Shown: positions 43,897-53,850, numbered from the stretch's first letter. The stretch: DNA of 64,000 bases from Rouxiella aceris (GCF_012933545.1 NZ_JAADJU010000008.1:124001-188000), one strand, 5' to 3'. Numbers and translations: made by a program. The notes: a model not told the origin generated them from the letters alone.

Positions 43897-44835
43897 TTAT
43901 TGCCAGGATGACATGGCATCGAGCGGGATAATGGCACCGCGATACTGGATCACCGTGCTGGCGGTTAAGTGGCCACGCTGCGCCGCTTCGACCGCGTTGG
44001 CACCGGTCAGGCGACGAGCCAGATAACCGGCACTGAAAGAATCACCGGCTGCGGTGGTATCGATCACCTTGTCTTTTGGCAGTTTCACTGCCGGAACCTC
44101 ATGCAGTTCACCCTCGGCGCTGGAGACAATACAGCTGTCCGCACCGCGTTTGACTACCACTTCGCTGACGCCCAGGGCGTGAGTACGGGCAATCACGTCC
44201 TGATAAGGCACTGCGCCCCACAGCATATCTTCGTCATCCAGGGTCAGGAAGGCGATGTCGGTACAGGCGAGCATTGCCTGATAGGCTTGTTGCGTTTGCT
44301 CTTTGCTTTGCCACAGGCGTGGACGGTAGTTATTGTCAAAAATAACTTTCCCACCGCGCGCACGACAGGTTTTAAGCAATGACATCAGACGTTCGCGGCT
44401 CTCTTCGCTGAGGATCGCCAGGCTAATGCCACTGAGATACAGGTAGTCAAAGTCGGCGAGTTGCTGGCAAATGGCTTCTGAGTCAGGGCTGTCCAGCCAA
44501 TAGCGTGCGGCAGCATCATTGCGCCAGTAGTAGAAAGTTCTCTCTCCGCTGGTATCGGTTTCAATGACGTACAAACCCGGCAGTTTATTGTCCAGTCGCT
44601 GCACCAGATCGGTTTTTACCCCTTCCTGCTGCCAGGCGGCGAGCATATCGCTGCTGAAGCTGTCGGTGCCCAGGGCGGTGACGTAGTGCACCTTGAGTGC
44701 CTCCTCGGCAACCTGACGGGCAATATAAACTGAAGTATTAAGAGTATCTCCGCCAAAACCGCGGTTTAGCAAATCGCCTTTCTGCGATAACTCGATCATG
44801 CATTCGCCGATAACGGCAATATTTTTACTGGTCAT
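43897..44835 (-). CDS. kdgK: 2-dehydro-3-deoxygluconokinase KdgK
   Basis: Phosphorylates 2-keto-3-deoxygluconate to KDPG in hexuronate and pectin breakdown; PfkB/ribokinase family, 312 residues. Motifs: an N-terminal GECMIELSQKGDLLNRGFGGDTLN and the C-terminal PfkB signature DTTAAGDSFSAGYLARRL, where the Asp of GDSF is the catalytic base. No KdgR operator was recognised upstream. Its position between yhjJ and pdeH matches E. coli. Confidence 0.96.
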   Translation of the reverse strand: MTSKNIAVIGECMIELSQKGDLLNRGFGGDTLNTSVYIARQVAEEALKVHYVTALGTDSFSSDMLAAWQQEGVKTDLVQRLDNKLPGLYVIETDTSGERTFYYWRNDAAARYWLDSPDSEAICQQLADFDYLYLSGISLAILSEESRERLMSLLKTCRARGGKVIFDNNYRPRLWQSKEQTQQAYQAMLACTDIAFLTLDDEDMLWGAVPYQDVIARTHALGVSEVVVKRGADSCIVSSAEGELHEVPAVKLPKDKVIDTTAAGDSFSAGYLARRLTGANAVEAAQRGHLTASTVIQYRGAIIPLDAMSSWQ

Positions 44836-45191
44836 GCAAACCTGCCCATCTCGTTTAAGGGTACCACCCGTTATCTTTCAAGCAGCAGGCTTGTTGGTTG
44901 CATTCCTGCACGTTGCAATCTATTGGGTATATAAAATCAGGAAGTGGAAAATTACAGATAAAGATGGTGTCTAGTCTCTTCGCATGCAGCTGAACAGTCA
45001 AGAATATTAAAACAGGGTTTTATAATTTTTAGGGCTGGCTCGAAGTTTAGGCGCTAAATTTCAGGTTCACGTCGATTGTCGTCAAGGCATTACCAGGGAT
45101 AACTGCAAGAGTTGTTTGATATTTGTCTGGCAGTACCGGGAGCATTTTGTGCTTTTACAGTGGCATTTAAAACCACAGAAAGGAAGTTGAT
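44836..45191. other. Divergent region between kdgK and pdeH
   Basis: No gene seen. It must contain the kdgK promoter on the left. The FliA promoter for pdeH follows on the right (listed separately). Confidence 0.5.
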
Positions 45192-45218
45192 TAAAGTTTC
45201 TTCGTGCTTCGCCGATAG
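45192..45218 (+). promoter_or_regulatory. Sigma-28 (FliA) promoter of pdeH
   Basis: TAAAGTTT, exactly 11 bases, then GCCGATAG: 15 of 16 positions of the FliA consensus TAAAGTTT-N11-GCCGATAA. The predicted start is near 45226. In E. coli pdeH (yhjH) is likewise a class 3 flagellar gene. Confidence 0.9.
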
Positions 45219-45328
45219 ATAATACTACTTATAGAAAGCCAGGGAGCCGGGCTACTTGTGTAGTCGCGCAAACATGTTGCCGCATGTCACCTGATTATCT
45301 GACTTTAAATTCATGGCGGCAAAAGAAT

Positions 45329-46105
45329 ATGATAACTAAGATGATGCTTGGCCTCTTTACGCCGTCTTTTTCGGCATTAGAGCGCGTCAAGGCGCAGTCA
45401 TATTGGCGCCAGTGCCAACGGATATACCGCTTTCAACCGATTTATCGCACTAACGGTCAGATGATGGGCATTGAGTTGCTCAGTGGCATTTTTCATCCCG
45501 CTGAACCGCAAAAATTTGTCTCGCCGGAGCTTTATTTTGCGGCGGTGTCACTCAACCGGCGTTTGCTGATTGTTGAAGAGCAGATCGATCTGCTGCGAAA
45601 ATGGCAGCCGATGTTTGAACAACACGACCTGCTGGTCTCCATCAACGTTGATGGCCAAGTGCTGGAGCTTCTGCAAACTCATAAGAATTTGAAGAAAAAA
45701 ATCAACCAGATGCCGTTTCTGCGTTTTGAGTTGGTCGAAACAGCTGAAAATGCCCTCAGTATCCCGCTTTCGCAGATTGAGCATTCCGACCGCCTGTGGC
45801 TAGATGACTTTGGTGAAGGGATTGCCAACTTTTCGTCGTTCACCTCCTGGAATTACGAATACATCAAAATTGCTCGCGATCTGTTTATTTTATTGCGTCA
45901 GAGTGACGAGGGCGTACGTCTGTTCTATACGCTAGTCACCTTGATGAATCGCTATAGCAAAGGGGTGATTATTGAAGGCGTTGAGACCGAACAAGAGTGG
46001 GCAATGGTGCGCAACTCTGATGCCATGGCCGCGCAGGGCTACTATTTATCACGCCCGAAAACCTTTGATTTTCTTGCCGATATTCCTATTCACTTTCCAG
46101 ATTAA
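45329..46105 (+). CDS. pdeH: Flagellar-regulon c-di-GMP phosphodiesterase PdeH (YhjH)
   Basis: Stand-alone EAL-domain phosphodiesterase that keeps c-di-GMP low so that YcgR does not brake the flagella. From the ATG at 45329 it is 258 residues, close to E. coli YhjH (255). An in-frame ATG at 45284 would add 15 residues and cannot be excluded. Catalytic residues are kept: Glu in GIELLSG, Asn in SINVDG, Glu in RFELVETAEN, WLDDFGEG, KIARDL and IIEGVETEQEW. It has a FliA promoter and the same neighbours as in E. coli. Confidence 0.93.
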   Translation: MITKMMLGLFTPSFSALERVKAQSYWRQCQRIYRFQPIYRTNGQMMGIELLSGIFHPAEPQKFVSPELYFAAVSLNRRLLIVEEQIDLLRKWQPMFEQHDLLVSINVDGQVLELLQTHKNLKKKINQMPFLRFELVETAENALSIPLSQIEHSDRLWLDDFGEGIANFSSFTSWNYEYIKIARDLFILLRQSDEGVRLFYTLVTLMNRYSKGVIIEGVETEQEWAMVRNSDAMAAQGYYLSRPKTFDFLADIPIHFPD

Positions 46106-46244
46106 GTCACCCGTCCGCTTGCCCCCTTTATGCATTCCTGTGCAAATTCAACTATCTTTATAAACTGTGCCCCCGTCGGTTAGCCGCCTGCGTGGCGGGA
46201 CACAGCCTAAAATTATCCATTCATCGTTTCACAGGAACAGATTT

Positions 46245-48308
46245 ATGACCCGCACAGGAAAAACGATAAGTTGGACGGCTGCTGTATTGGTTATTTTACT
46301 GGTTGGCATCGTTATTCTGGTGGCGACTTTTGACTGGAATCGTCTTAAGCCAACCATCAATCAGAAAGTTTCTGCTGAACTGAATCGACCTTTTGCCATC
46401 CGTGGCGACCTGGGTGTTGACTGGTCACGGCAAAAAGAGGAAGGCGGCTGGCGTGCCTGGGTACCCTGGCCGCATCTACATGCTGAAGATATTGTGCTGG
46501 GAAATCCGCCGGATATGCCAGGCGATAAGCCGATGGTGCATTTGCAGCGCGTTGATGCCAGCCTGTCGCCATTGGCGCTCCTTAATAAAGAAGTGCTAAT
46601 CCCGCGGATCGGGTTAAAGCAGCCGGATGCCTCGCTGCTACGTCTGGCTGACGGAAAAAATAACTGGACCTTTAACCTTGCCAACAGCGACAGCCATGAC
46701 AGCAGCCAGCCGGCATCCGCCTGGTCATTCAAGGTCAATGATATTGTTTTTGATCGCGGGCAAATCGATTTTAAAGACGCTACGCTAAAAGCCGATTTCC
46801 GTGCGCTGATCGATCCTTTGGGTAAACCTTTGCCATTTGCCGAGGTTACCGGCAAAAGCAGTGGGCAGGAAAATCAGGATGCGGCGAAATCAGCGACGCC
46901 TGACTATGTTTTTGGCTGGAAAGTCGAGGGGAAATACAAGGGTGAATCCCTTGTCGGTAGCGGTAAAATTGGCGGCATGCTGGCCATGCAGGACCCCGAT
47001 GTCCGCTTCCCGCTGCAGGCCGATGTGCGTTCGGGAAATACCCGCGTAGTGGTGGCGGGCACCTTGACTGACCCCATGAACCTGGGGGCGCTGGATTTGC
47101 GGCTGAAATTTTCCGGACAAACGCTGTCTGATCTCTATGGACTGACCGGTGTTCTGCTGCCACAGACCCCGCCGTATGAAACCGACGGTCATTTGACGGC
47201 CCAATTGCATAACCCGGCCGGGGCCAAATTCCAGTATCAGGATTTTAACGGCGAAATCGGCGACAGCGATATTCATGGCTCTCTGACCTATCTTGCCAGC
47301 CAGCCCCGTCCGCAATTAAGCGGCGATATCACCTCCAATCAACTGAGATTTGCCGATCTTGCGCCATTAATCGGTGCCGACTCCAATAGTGACAAGGCCA
47401 AACGGGGCGAAACCAGCCGTCAGCCCGACGATAAAGTATTGCCGGTGGAGAAGTTTGATACCAAGAGCTGGCGAGTCATGGATGCCGATGTCAAATTTAG
47501 CGCCAAAAAGATTGAACATGGCACCTCCTTGCCATTGAATAATCTCAACACCCATCTGAAATTAAACAACGGCGATTTGCTGCTGGATCCTTTGCGCTTT
47601 GGCGTTGCGGGCGGCGATCTGAACGCCACCGTCCGACTTGAAGGCGATAAAAGCCCGATGCAGGGACGGGCAGATATACATGCTCGTCGGCTACAGCTTA
47701 AAGAGCTGGTTCCCAACCTGGCATCGATGAAAAAAAGTCTCGGTCAGCTTAACGGTGATGCCAAACTCACCGGCACGGGCAATTCCGTGGCGGCTCTACT
47801 TGGGAGCAGTAATGGGGAACTGAAACTGCTGATCAATAAAGGGGTAATCAGTCGCAGTCTGATGGAGATTGCCGGGCTAAACGTGGGTAATTATGTGGTT
47901 GCCCAGTTGTTTGGTGACGACGAGGTGGCCATTAACTGTGCGGCGGCGGATATCAATATTCAAAGCGGATTGGCAAAGCCGGACCTGCTGGTATTTGACA
48001 CCGAGAATGCGGTAATTAACGTCAGCGGCACCAGCAACTTTGCCAGTGAACGGCTGGATCTGTCGATAGACCCGGAAAGCAAAGGGGTGCGGATTTTGAC
48101 ATTGCGTTCGCCGCTCTATGTTCGCGGCACCTTTAAGCATCCTGATGCCGGCGTCAAGCCCGGCCCACTGATCGTCCGTGGCGCTGCCGCAGTGGCGCTT
48201 GGCGCGGTACTGACACCGGCGGCGGCTTTGTTGGCGCTGATTTCTCCCAGCGATAACGAAAGTAACCAGTGTGGCCCTATCCTGCAAAAGATGAAGGCGA
48301 AAAAATAG
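46245..48308 (+). CDS. yhjG: AsmA-family inner-membrane protein YhjG
   Basis: AsmA-like protein anchored by one N-terminal helix (ISWTAAVLVILLVGIVILVA) with a large periplasmic beta-rich part, 687 residues from the ATG at 46245 behind CAGGAACAG. Family features are FDWNRLKPTINQKVSAELN after the helix and the C-terminal AsmA region (AKLTGTGNSVAALLGSSNGE, YVRGTFKHPDAGVKPGPLI). AsmA-like proteins are implicated in outer-membrane lipid transport and homeostasis; the role of YhjG is not defined. The upstream in-frame extension to 46167 has no support. Confidence 0.92.
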   Translation: MTRTGKTISWTAAVLVILLVGIVILVATFDWNRLKPTINQKVSAELNRPFAIRGDLGVDWSRQKEEGGWRAWVPWPHLHAEDIVLGNPPDMPGDKPMVHLQRVDASLSPLALLNKEVLIPRIGLKQPDASLLRLADGKNNWTFNLANSDSHDSSQPASAWSFKVNDIVFDRGQIDFKDATLKADFRALIDPLGKPLPFAEVTGKSSGQENQDAAKSATPDYVFGWKVEGKYKGESLVGSGKIGGMLAMQDPDVRFPLQADVRSGNTRVVVAGTLTDPMNLGALDLRLKFSGQTLSDLYGLTGVLLPQTPPYETDGHLTAQLHNPAGAKFQYQDFNGEIGDSDIHGSLTYLASQPRPQLSGDITSNQLRFADLAPLIGADSNSDKAKRGETSRQPDDKVLPVEKFDTKSWRVMDADVKFSAKKIEHGTSLPLNNLNTHLKLNNGDLLLDPLRFGVAGGDLNATVRLEGDKSPMQGRADIHARRLQLKELVPNLASMKKSLGQLNGDAKLTGTGNSVAALLGSSNGELKLLINKGVISRSLMEIAGLNVGNYVVAQLFGDDEVAINCAAADINIQSGLAKPDLLVFDTENAVINVSGTSNFASERLDLSIDPESKGVRILTLRSPLYVRGTFKHPDAGVKPGPLIVRGAAAVALGAVLTPAAALLALISPSDNESNQCGPILQKMKAKK

Positions 48309-48342
48309 CTCGGGTTTCCGCCCTTGTTTATTACATTAGCCG

Positions 48343-48381
48343 CGTCGTTTCCCTGGCTAAGACCCGCGCAGGGAAACGACG
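48343..48381. terminator. Hairpin between convergent yhjG and cdh
   Basis: CGTCGTTTCCCTG and its perfect complement (48369-48381) surround a 13-base loop. It lies between convergent genes but has no T-run on either side. Confidence 0.55.
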
Positions 48382-48388
48382 GCAACAT

Positions 48389-49159
48389 TTATTGCGGTAA
48401 AGGATTAAGCAACTGGCATTGGTGATCCTGTATCTCTTCTGCCGACGCCTGGTTAAGCTGCAACAGATCGCGCTGCGTGGCCAGCAGCAGGAAATCGCCG
48501 CCATTCAGGCTGACCATGGCTATCCCATAGTGTCCCATCTGCTGACGCGCCTGCGGTACCCCCTCTGCCAGCAGGCGAAATGCCCCTTTCTCGCCCAACT
48601 CGGCGGCGGTGACTTTGCGTGCCAGATAAGTGTGGCCTATCAGCTTGTCCGGCAGCGCTTGCCAGCGATAGCCAAACTGGCTGACATTCTGGCTCAACTG
48701 GGTTTTGACCTGCGGCAACAGGCAGGAAATATGGATATGTAGCTGATTTTGGCTGCGGCCATACTCTGAATTGATCGCCAAAGAAATATTACTGTCATCA
48801 ATAGGTTTGCCATATTTGGCGGCCATAAAACGTCGCGCCTGCCAGGCCTCGGCAAAGAAATTTGGCGTAATGTCTTCCAGCAGCAGCGGGCTTTCGATAC
48901 CGGTAATACGCGCGGTGGGCATCAGCAAGAACTGCAAGGGGCCATTAATATCTTTTAGTACCACAAAGCCCTGTTGTTCATCTACCTGCGTGCAAGGTGC
49001 CGGTTGCCCATGAGTACGTTGATTAGGCAGGCACTTCTGGCTGACGATGTTCCATAACGCACTGGGGTTACCGGAATGAGGCCAGACATAATAAGCCACG
49101 GCAAGAATGACCAGCAGGACGACAAGCAGTGGCAATAGCAGGCGAGGTTTTAAACGCAT
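48389..49159 (-). CDS. cdh: CDP-diacylglycerol diphosphatase Cdh
   Basis: Inner-membrane hydrolase converting CDP-diacylglycerol to phosphatidate and CMP (EC 3.6.1.26), 256 residues, the size of E. coli Cdh. It has a single N-terminal helix (RLLLPLLVVLLVILAVAYYVW) and a HIT-like active site in NQLHIHISC. Other stretches are QGFVVLKDINGPLQFLLMPT and EAWQARRFMAAKYGK. In E. coli cdh lies elsewhere; here it interrupts the yhjG-yhjE order, a local rearrangement. Confidence 0.95.
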   Translation of the reverse strand: MRLKPRLLLPLLVVLLVILAVAYYVWPHSGNPSALWNIVSQKCLPNQRTHGQPAPCTQVDEQQGFVVLKDINGPLQFLLMPTARITGIESPLLLEDITPNFFAEAWQARRFMAAKYGKPIDDSNISLAINSEYGRSQNQLHIHISCLLPQVKTQLSQNVSQFGYRWQALPDKLIGHTYLARKVTAAELGEKGAFRLLAEGVPQARQQMGHYGIAMVSLNGGDFLLLATQRDLLQLNQASAEEIQDHQCQLLNPLPQ

Positions 49160-49181
49160 ACAGAAGTCTCTTTGATAAAGT

Positions 49182-49209
49182 CCGGCATCGACACAAGAGA
49201 CGATGCCGG
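49182..49209. terminator. Hairpin between cdh and yhjE
   Basis: CCGGCATCG and CGATGCCGG (9 bases, 10-base loop) follow the yhjE stop on the minus strand. The trailing ACTTTATC is only weakly T-rich. Confidence 0.5.
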
Positions 49210-49218
49210 GCGAAATAA

Positions 49219-50541
49219 TCAGAGTGACTGGTGGCGGGTCTCTTTGGTCAACAGCAGAGCAATCAGGGTCAGGGTTGCCATTGACGCCAGATAAACACCG
49301 ACATAAAACAGCCCGTAGTGGGTTGCCAGCCAGGTTGCAATATAAGGTGCCACGGAAGCGCCCAATATTGAAGACACATTATAGGAGAATGACGCGCCGG
49401 TATAGCGAACTTCCGTCGGGAACAGCTCGGGGAGCAGTGCACCCATGGGGCCGAAGGTCAGGCCCATCACGCTAAAGCCACACAGCAAAAATAGCATCAC
49501 CATACCAATGGAACCGCCGCTGATGATTGACGGGAATGTCAGAGCAAACAGAATAATCAGCAGGGTAATGGTGATCATGGTTTTGCGACGGCCAAAACGG
49601 TCGGCCAGTTGACCGGCGATTGGCACCATCACGCCAAAACCTATTACGCCAAGCATCAGCATCAGCAGAAAATCGTTGCGGGCAATGCCCAAACCGGCGG
49701 GTTTTGGCGTGGTGCCGTAGGTCAGCGAGTAAACGGTCATAATGTAGAACAGCGTGTAGGTGGCCACCATGATAAAGGTGCCCAACAGAGTGGCTTTCAG
49801 GTGTTTGCTAAACAGACGACCGATCGGCACTTTTACCTGTTTGCCCGCTTTGGCGATTTTGGCAAATACCGGGGTTTCATGCAGTGAAACACGGACGTAG
49901 AGACCAATCAGCACCAGCACGGCAGACAACAGGAAAGGGACACGCCATCCCCAGTCGATAAACTGCTGGTCGGTCAGCAGCCAGGAGAGCAGCAGGAACA
50001 TGCCGTTGGCAAAGAAGAAACCAATGGGTGCGCCAAGCTGTGGAAAAGAGCCGTACAGGGCGCGTTTTTTCGGTGGTGCGTTTTCGGTCGCCAACAGCGC
50101 CGCGCCTCCCCATTCTCCGCCCAGGCCAAGACCCTGACCAAAACGGGCGAGGGCCAGCAGCATCGGGGCGAATACTCCCAGGGTGGCATAGGTAGGTAAC
50201 AGGCCAATCACCACAGTGGAAATACCCATGGTCAGCAGCGAGGCAACCAGCGTGACTTTACGGCCCACACGGTCACCAAAGTGACCAAACAATGCAGAAC
50301 CTATCGGGCGGGCGACAAAGGCGATGGCAAAGGTGGCCAGTGACTGCAGCGTGGCTGCCGTTGGATCGCCCTGTGGAAAGAAGATGTGCGGGAAAACAAT
50401 GACTGCCGCCGTAGCATAGATATAAAAATCAAAAAATTCGATGGCGGTGCCGATCAGAGAAGCAACAATAACTTTGCCGCGCGAGTTTTGGCTAACGAGT
50501 TCGGCGTCAGCCTCGAGTTCTGGAGCGATGATGGCTTGCAT
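49219..50541 (-). CDS. yhjE: MFS transporter YhjE (metabolite:H+ symporter family)
   Basis: Inner-membrane major facilitator of the metabolite:H+ symporter group (ProP/ShiA/KgtP relatives), 440 residues, 12 predicted helices. The MHS signatures are clear: GTAIEFFDFYIYATAAVIVFP in helix 1, RPIGSALFGHFGDRVGRK in loop 2-3, and GQGLGLGGEWGGAALLATENAP in helix 4. The substrate is unknown. It corresponds to E. coli YhjE by family, length and neighbourhood. Confidence 0.92.
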   Translation of the reverse strand: MQAIIAPELEADAELVSQNSRGKVIVASLIGTAIEFFDFYIYATAAVIVFPHIFFPQGDPTAATLQSLATFAIAFVARPIGSALFGHFGDRVGRKVTLVASLLTMGISTVVIGLLPTYATLGVFAPMLLALARFGQGLGLGGEWGGAALLATENAPPKKRALYGSFPQLGAPIGFFFANGMFLLLSWLLTDQQFIDWGWRVPFLLSAVLVLIGLYVRVSLHETPVFAKIAKAGKQVKVPIGRLFSKHLKATLLGTFIMVATYTLFYIMTVYSLTYGTTPKPAGLGIARNDFLLMLMLGVIGFGVMVPIAGQLADRFGRRKTMITITLLIILFALTFPSIISGGSIGMVMLFLLCGFSVMGLTFGPMGALLPELFPTEVRYTGASFSYNVSSILGASVAPYIATWLATHYGLFYVGVYLASMATLTLIALLLTKETRHQSL

Positions 50542-50903
50542 AAGTGTTTCTTATTTGTTTTTTATGTAAATTGATTTGATAAAAAAAACATCTTAAGCAC
50601 TGCAATAGGCAGTTTCAACCGGATGCAGGGGGATAAAAACAGAGTTTTCGGCTGATATGGCAGATTTACCCACAAAGTTATCAGCTGGCAGTGATAAGTT
50701 TGTCGAATGATATATTTTCAGAGTAACATTCTGGAAAAGAGTGAAAGAAAAGTGCGCAGAGTAGTGAGTTATTCTGGTTTTGCCGATCGCCATGGTTATT
50801 TATTGGAGCTTTACACTGCTTTTTTCTGTCGAAGCTAGCATTATATGCCAGACAGACGGGCCTGTCTGGCATGAAGGGACTGATTGTGTCGTCAGAAGTC
50901 AGC
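50542..50903. other. Intergenic region between yhjD and yhjE
   Basis: About 360 bases without a gene. It includes the yhjE promoter and, near the yhjD end, an 11-base perfect hairpin ATGCCAGACAG-ACGGGC-CTGTCTGGCAT at 50845-50872 that could end the yhjD transcript, although no T-run follows. Confidence 0.5.
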
Positions 50904-51923
50904 CTATTGTTTAGAGCCAGTCGCCTGTTCTGGCTCTGACACCGGGGTGTCACCGTGATAACGCGCCGTGGCGATCCAGGCGGCGCAAAACAGCGTCAGC
51001 CGGGCAAAGAAATAAAAGAAGGCCATCAAGCCAATCACTGAACCAAAAGCAGCACCGGAGGGGGAACTTGCCAGACGCGGCAACATCATGGTCATGACAA
51101 ATTTAATCACTTCAAAGCCAATGGCGGCGATCAAGGTGCCGCGCAGCAGCGCCTTCTTCTTTGGCTTATGGCGCGGCAGTATCCAGAAAATCCACAGAAA
51201 TAACAGGTAATTGGCCGCTACGGAGATCGCCAGCGTAATAATGGTCATCACCGGGCGCAGCCACTCAATGCCGCCAAGGCCGAGGGCATCGACAATACTT
51301 TTCTGCGCCGAACCGGCAATCGAGGTTAATGACAGAGTGATTATCAGCGCCAGCACCAGGCCGGTTAACGAAATAAAATCGCGCAGGTAACGGGTATAAA
51401 TTTTTTCCCGATCCTGCGGATTGCGTTCCCAGACATCTCGCGACTGCGCGCGAATAGCTTCACGTAGATTACCCATCCAGCTGATGCCGGAATAGAGCGC
51501 GATCAACAGCCCCGATAGGCCTACGGCGGTTCTTTGCTCAATGGCGGTATTCACCGTACTTTTTAAGGTATTGGCCAGATTGGGGTCGCTGATGCTGTTG
51601 ACGATTTTATTGATCAGTTTGGCCAACAGGTCGGGGTTGGAAGCCAGCACAAAACCGACGGCGGCAAAGGAGACCATCAAAATCGGGATCAACGACAGAA
51701 AGGAAAAATAGGTGATGGCGGCACCAAACTGGCTGCCCAGACGATCGTTAAAACGATCGGTGGCGCGCAGCAGATGCGCCACCCAGTGCCAGGCCTGGAT
51801 GCGGCTTAGCACCCGGGAAAATCCCGACAGGGTGGCATCCATTTTTTGATTGCCGGTTTTAAGGGTAATCAGCGGTGTATCCTGCTCTTGCGGTGTTTTT
51901 TTATCATCTGCGGGTAATGGCAT
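50904..51923 (-). CDS. yhjD: YihY/BrkB-family inner-membrane protein YhjD
   Basis: Inner-membrane protein, 339 residues, about six helices, YihY/UPF0761 (BrkB) family. Recognisable parts: QFGAAITYFSFLSLIPILMVSFAA near residue 65 and GISWMGNLREAIRAQSRDVW. In E. coli a YhjD mutation suppresses loss of Kdo, which suggested a role in lipid A transport. Position next to yhjE and yhjC matches E. coli. Confidence 0.92.
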   Translation of the reverse strand: MPLPADDKKTPQEQDTPLITLKTGNQKMDATLSGFSRVLSRIQAWHWVAHLLRATDRFNDRLGSQFGAAITYFSFLSLIPILMVSFAAVGFVLASNPDLLAKLINKIVNSISDPNLANTLKSTVNTAIEQRTAVGLSGLLIALYSGISWMGNLREAIRAQSRDVWERNPQDREKIYTRYLRDFISLTGLVLALIITLSLTSIAGSAQKSIVDALGLGGIEWLRPVMTIITLAISVAANYLLFLWIFWILPRHKPKKKALLRGTLIAAIGFEVIKFVMTMMLPRLASSPSGAAFGSVIGLMAFFYFFARLTLFCAAWIATARYHGDTPVSEPEQATGSKQ

Positions 51924-52022
51924 TAATCCACTCAGTCCTTAGCAATATTCAGGTTCCAGCCATAAGTATAGTCATCATCCGTTTTTTGACCCGCCAGCGA
52001 AGCTTGACTCATGATAAATTCG

Positions 52023-52922
52023 CTATACAACAAAGCCCTGCATAATATCAGAGAGCCAATCCATAAAAATTTTTACCCGCCGGGAGACATGTCGGCGGTG
52101 CGGGTAAACCAGACTGACCGGCATAGGCGGTGCGCGGAATTTTGGCAGAATACTCACCAGTTGCCCGCTGGTCAGATAGGTACCAATACCTAGAATGGGT
52201 ACCTGAATAATCCCCAGACCGGCCACACAGGCGACGGCGTAAGTTTCGGTGCTATTAACCGTAATAGAGCCGCCACTTTTTACCGTTTTTAGCTCCTTGC
52301 CATCCAGGTAGAGAAAATCGTTGCTGCGGTTGCCGAGGGCGTGATCGTAATTCACCATCGCATGCTGGGATAACTGGTCGGGATGATCCGGCGTGCCGTA
52401 ACGTTCCAGATAGCCAGGGCTGGCGCAGTTAAGCACGCTAAGGTGTCCCAGAGGGCGGGCGATCAGCCCTGAATCTTTTAAATGCCCAACGCGGATCACG
52501 CAGTCAAAACCTTCACGTACCACGTCGACCCGGTGGTCGGTGCTGCTTAGCTCAATTTCCAGCGCCGGGTAGCGATTAAGAAACTCTGTCAAACGGGGCA
52601 ACACCAGGTGAGTTGCCATAGTCAACGGCATATCCACCCTCAGACGGCCGCTGATCATCGCCGGGTTAGACTGAAACATTGACTCCAGCTCGTCCATATT
52701 GGCCAGCAGCTCTTTGCAGCGCTCGTAAAACACCTGGCCGTCCTGGGTAAGCTGCACCCGCCGGGTGGAGCGATGTAACAGCCGGGTGGCCATTCGGGTT
52801 TCAAGTTGCTGTACCAGACGCGACACGCTGCCCTTGGGCAAGCCGAGACTTTCTGCTGCTCGGGTAAAGTTGTTCAGTTCTGCCACACGGACAAAAACCT
52901 GCATTGATTGAATTTTATCCAC
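52023..52922 (-). CDS. yhjC: LysR family regulator YhjC-like
   Basis: LysR-type regulator, 299 residues. The start is GTG at 52922 (MDKIQSMQVFVRVAEL) with GGGGA just upstream; an ATG six codons on is the alternative. The winged helix has NFTRAAESLGLPKGSVSRLVQQLE. The effector domain is of the CrgA-like LysR subgroup (TRMATRLLHRSTRRVQLTQDG, VREGFDCVIRVGHLKDSG). It is divergent from the SDR gene 138 bases away, its likely target. The symbol is by synteny with E. coli yhjD-yhjC. Confidence 0.85.
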   Translation of the reverse strand: MDKIQSMQVFVRVAELNNFTRAAESLGLPKGSVSRLVQQLETRMATRLLHRSTRRVQLTQDGQVFYERCKELLANMDELESMFQSNPAMISGRLRVDMPLTMATHLVLPRLTEFLNRYPALEIELSSTDHRVDVVREGFDCVIRVGHLKDSGLIARPLGHLSVLNCASPGYLERYGTPDHPDQLSQHAMVNYDHALGNRSNDFLYLDGKELKTVKSGGSITVNSTETYAVACVAGLGIIQVPILGIGTYLTSGQLVSILPKFRAPPMPVSLVYPHRRHVSRRVKIFMDWLSDIMQGFVV

Positions 52923-53060
52923 ATTTTCCCCGCTGAAAGTCGATATTGTTGTTTAAACCGAGACAGTGAAACTCATTTTAGACTATTTATTATTTTCATT
53001 GTGTCTAATAGAGTAGTTTTTGTCCTTTATTACATAACATCATCAGCCTGGAGTCTTAAA

Positions 53061-53819
53061 ATGAACAAAAAAATCGCTTTAGTGACCGGAGGAAGCCGCG
53101 GATTAGGTAAAAGCGCGGTATTAAAGCTGGCAGAACAAGGTATTGATGTCATTTTGACTTATCACAGTCAGCGTGAAGAGGCTGAGTCGGTGGTGCGTGA
53201 AATTACCGCCAAAGGGGCAAAAGCCGTGGCCTTGCAGCTGGATGTTGCCGACAGCCAGAGCTTTGACCGTTTTGTTGCCGAGATAAAAGTGCAGCTCGAA
53301 AAAGTCTGGCAACGGCAGTCGTTTAATTTTTTGGTCAATAATGCGGGGATCGGGATTTACGCGGCCTTTGCCGACACCAGCGAAGCGCAGTTTGATTTAC
53401 TGATGAACATCCATTTAAAAGCACCGTTTTTCCTGACGCAAAAACTGCTGCCGCTGATTGCTGACGGAGGACGGGTATTAAATGTTTCTTCAGGATTGAC
53501 GCGGTTTTCTCTGCCGGGTTATGCCGCCTATGCCACCATGAAAGGCGGTATGGAAGTGCTGACACGTTATCAGGCGAAAGAGCTGGGCGCGCGCGGTATC
53601 ACGGTAAATATCCTGGCTCCGGGGGCCATTGAAACCGATTTTGGTGGCGGAACAGTACGCGACAACCCGCAGGTTAATCAGCAGATCGCCGAGAACACTG
53701 CCCTGGGTCGCGTAGGTCTGCCGGACGATATTGGTGCGATGATCGCTATGCTGCTTAGTGATCAGAGCGGCTGGGCCACCGGTCAGCGCATTGAAGCATC
53801 AGGGGGCATGTTCCTGTAA
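53061..53819 (+). CDS. Short-chain dehydrogenase/reductase (SDR)
   Basis: NAD(P)-dependent oxidoreductase, 252 residues from the ATG at 53061 (MNKKIALVTGGSRGLGKSA) preceded by TGGAG. A 51-residue upstream extension is not credible. It has the classical SDR features: cofactor motif TGGSRGLG, NNAG (LVNNAGIGI), catalytic Ser in NVSSGL, YxxxK as YATMK, and the C-terminal GWATGQRIEASGGMFL. The substrate is unknown. It is divergent from the LysR gene and converges on ycgR. Confidence 0.93.
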   Translation: MNKKIALVTGGSRGLGKSAVLKLAEQGIDVILTYHSQREEAESVVREITAKGAKAVALQLDVADSQSFDRFVAEIKVQLEKVWQRQSFNFLVNNAGIGIYAAFADTSEAQFDLLMNIHLKAPFFLTQKLLPLIADGGRVLNVSSGLTRFSLPGYAAYATMKGGMEVLTRYQAKELGARGITVNILAPGAIETDFGGGTVRDNPQVNQQIAENTALGRVGLPDDIGAMIAMLLSDQSGWATGQRIEASGGMFL

Positions 53820-53827
53820 CTGCGATA

Positions 53828-53850
53828 TCGGCTGGCTGCTTGCCAGCCGA
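53828..53850. terminator. Hairpin between SDR and ycgR genes
   Basis: TCGGCTGGC and GCCAGCCGA (9 bases, loop TGCTT) lie between the convergent SDR and ycgR genes. No strong T-run follows, so terminator function is tentative. Confidence 0.5.
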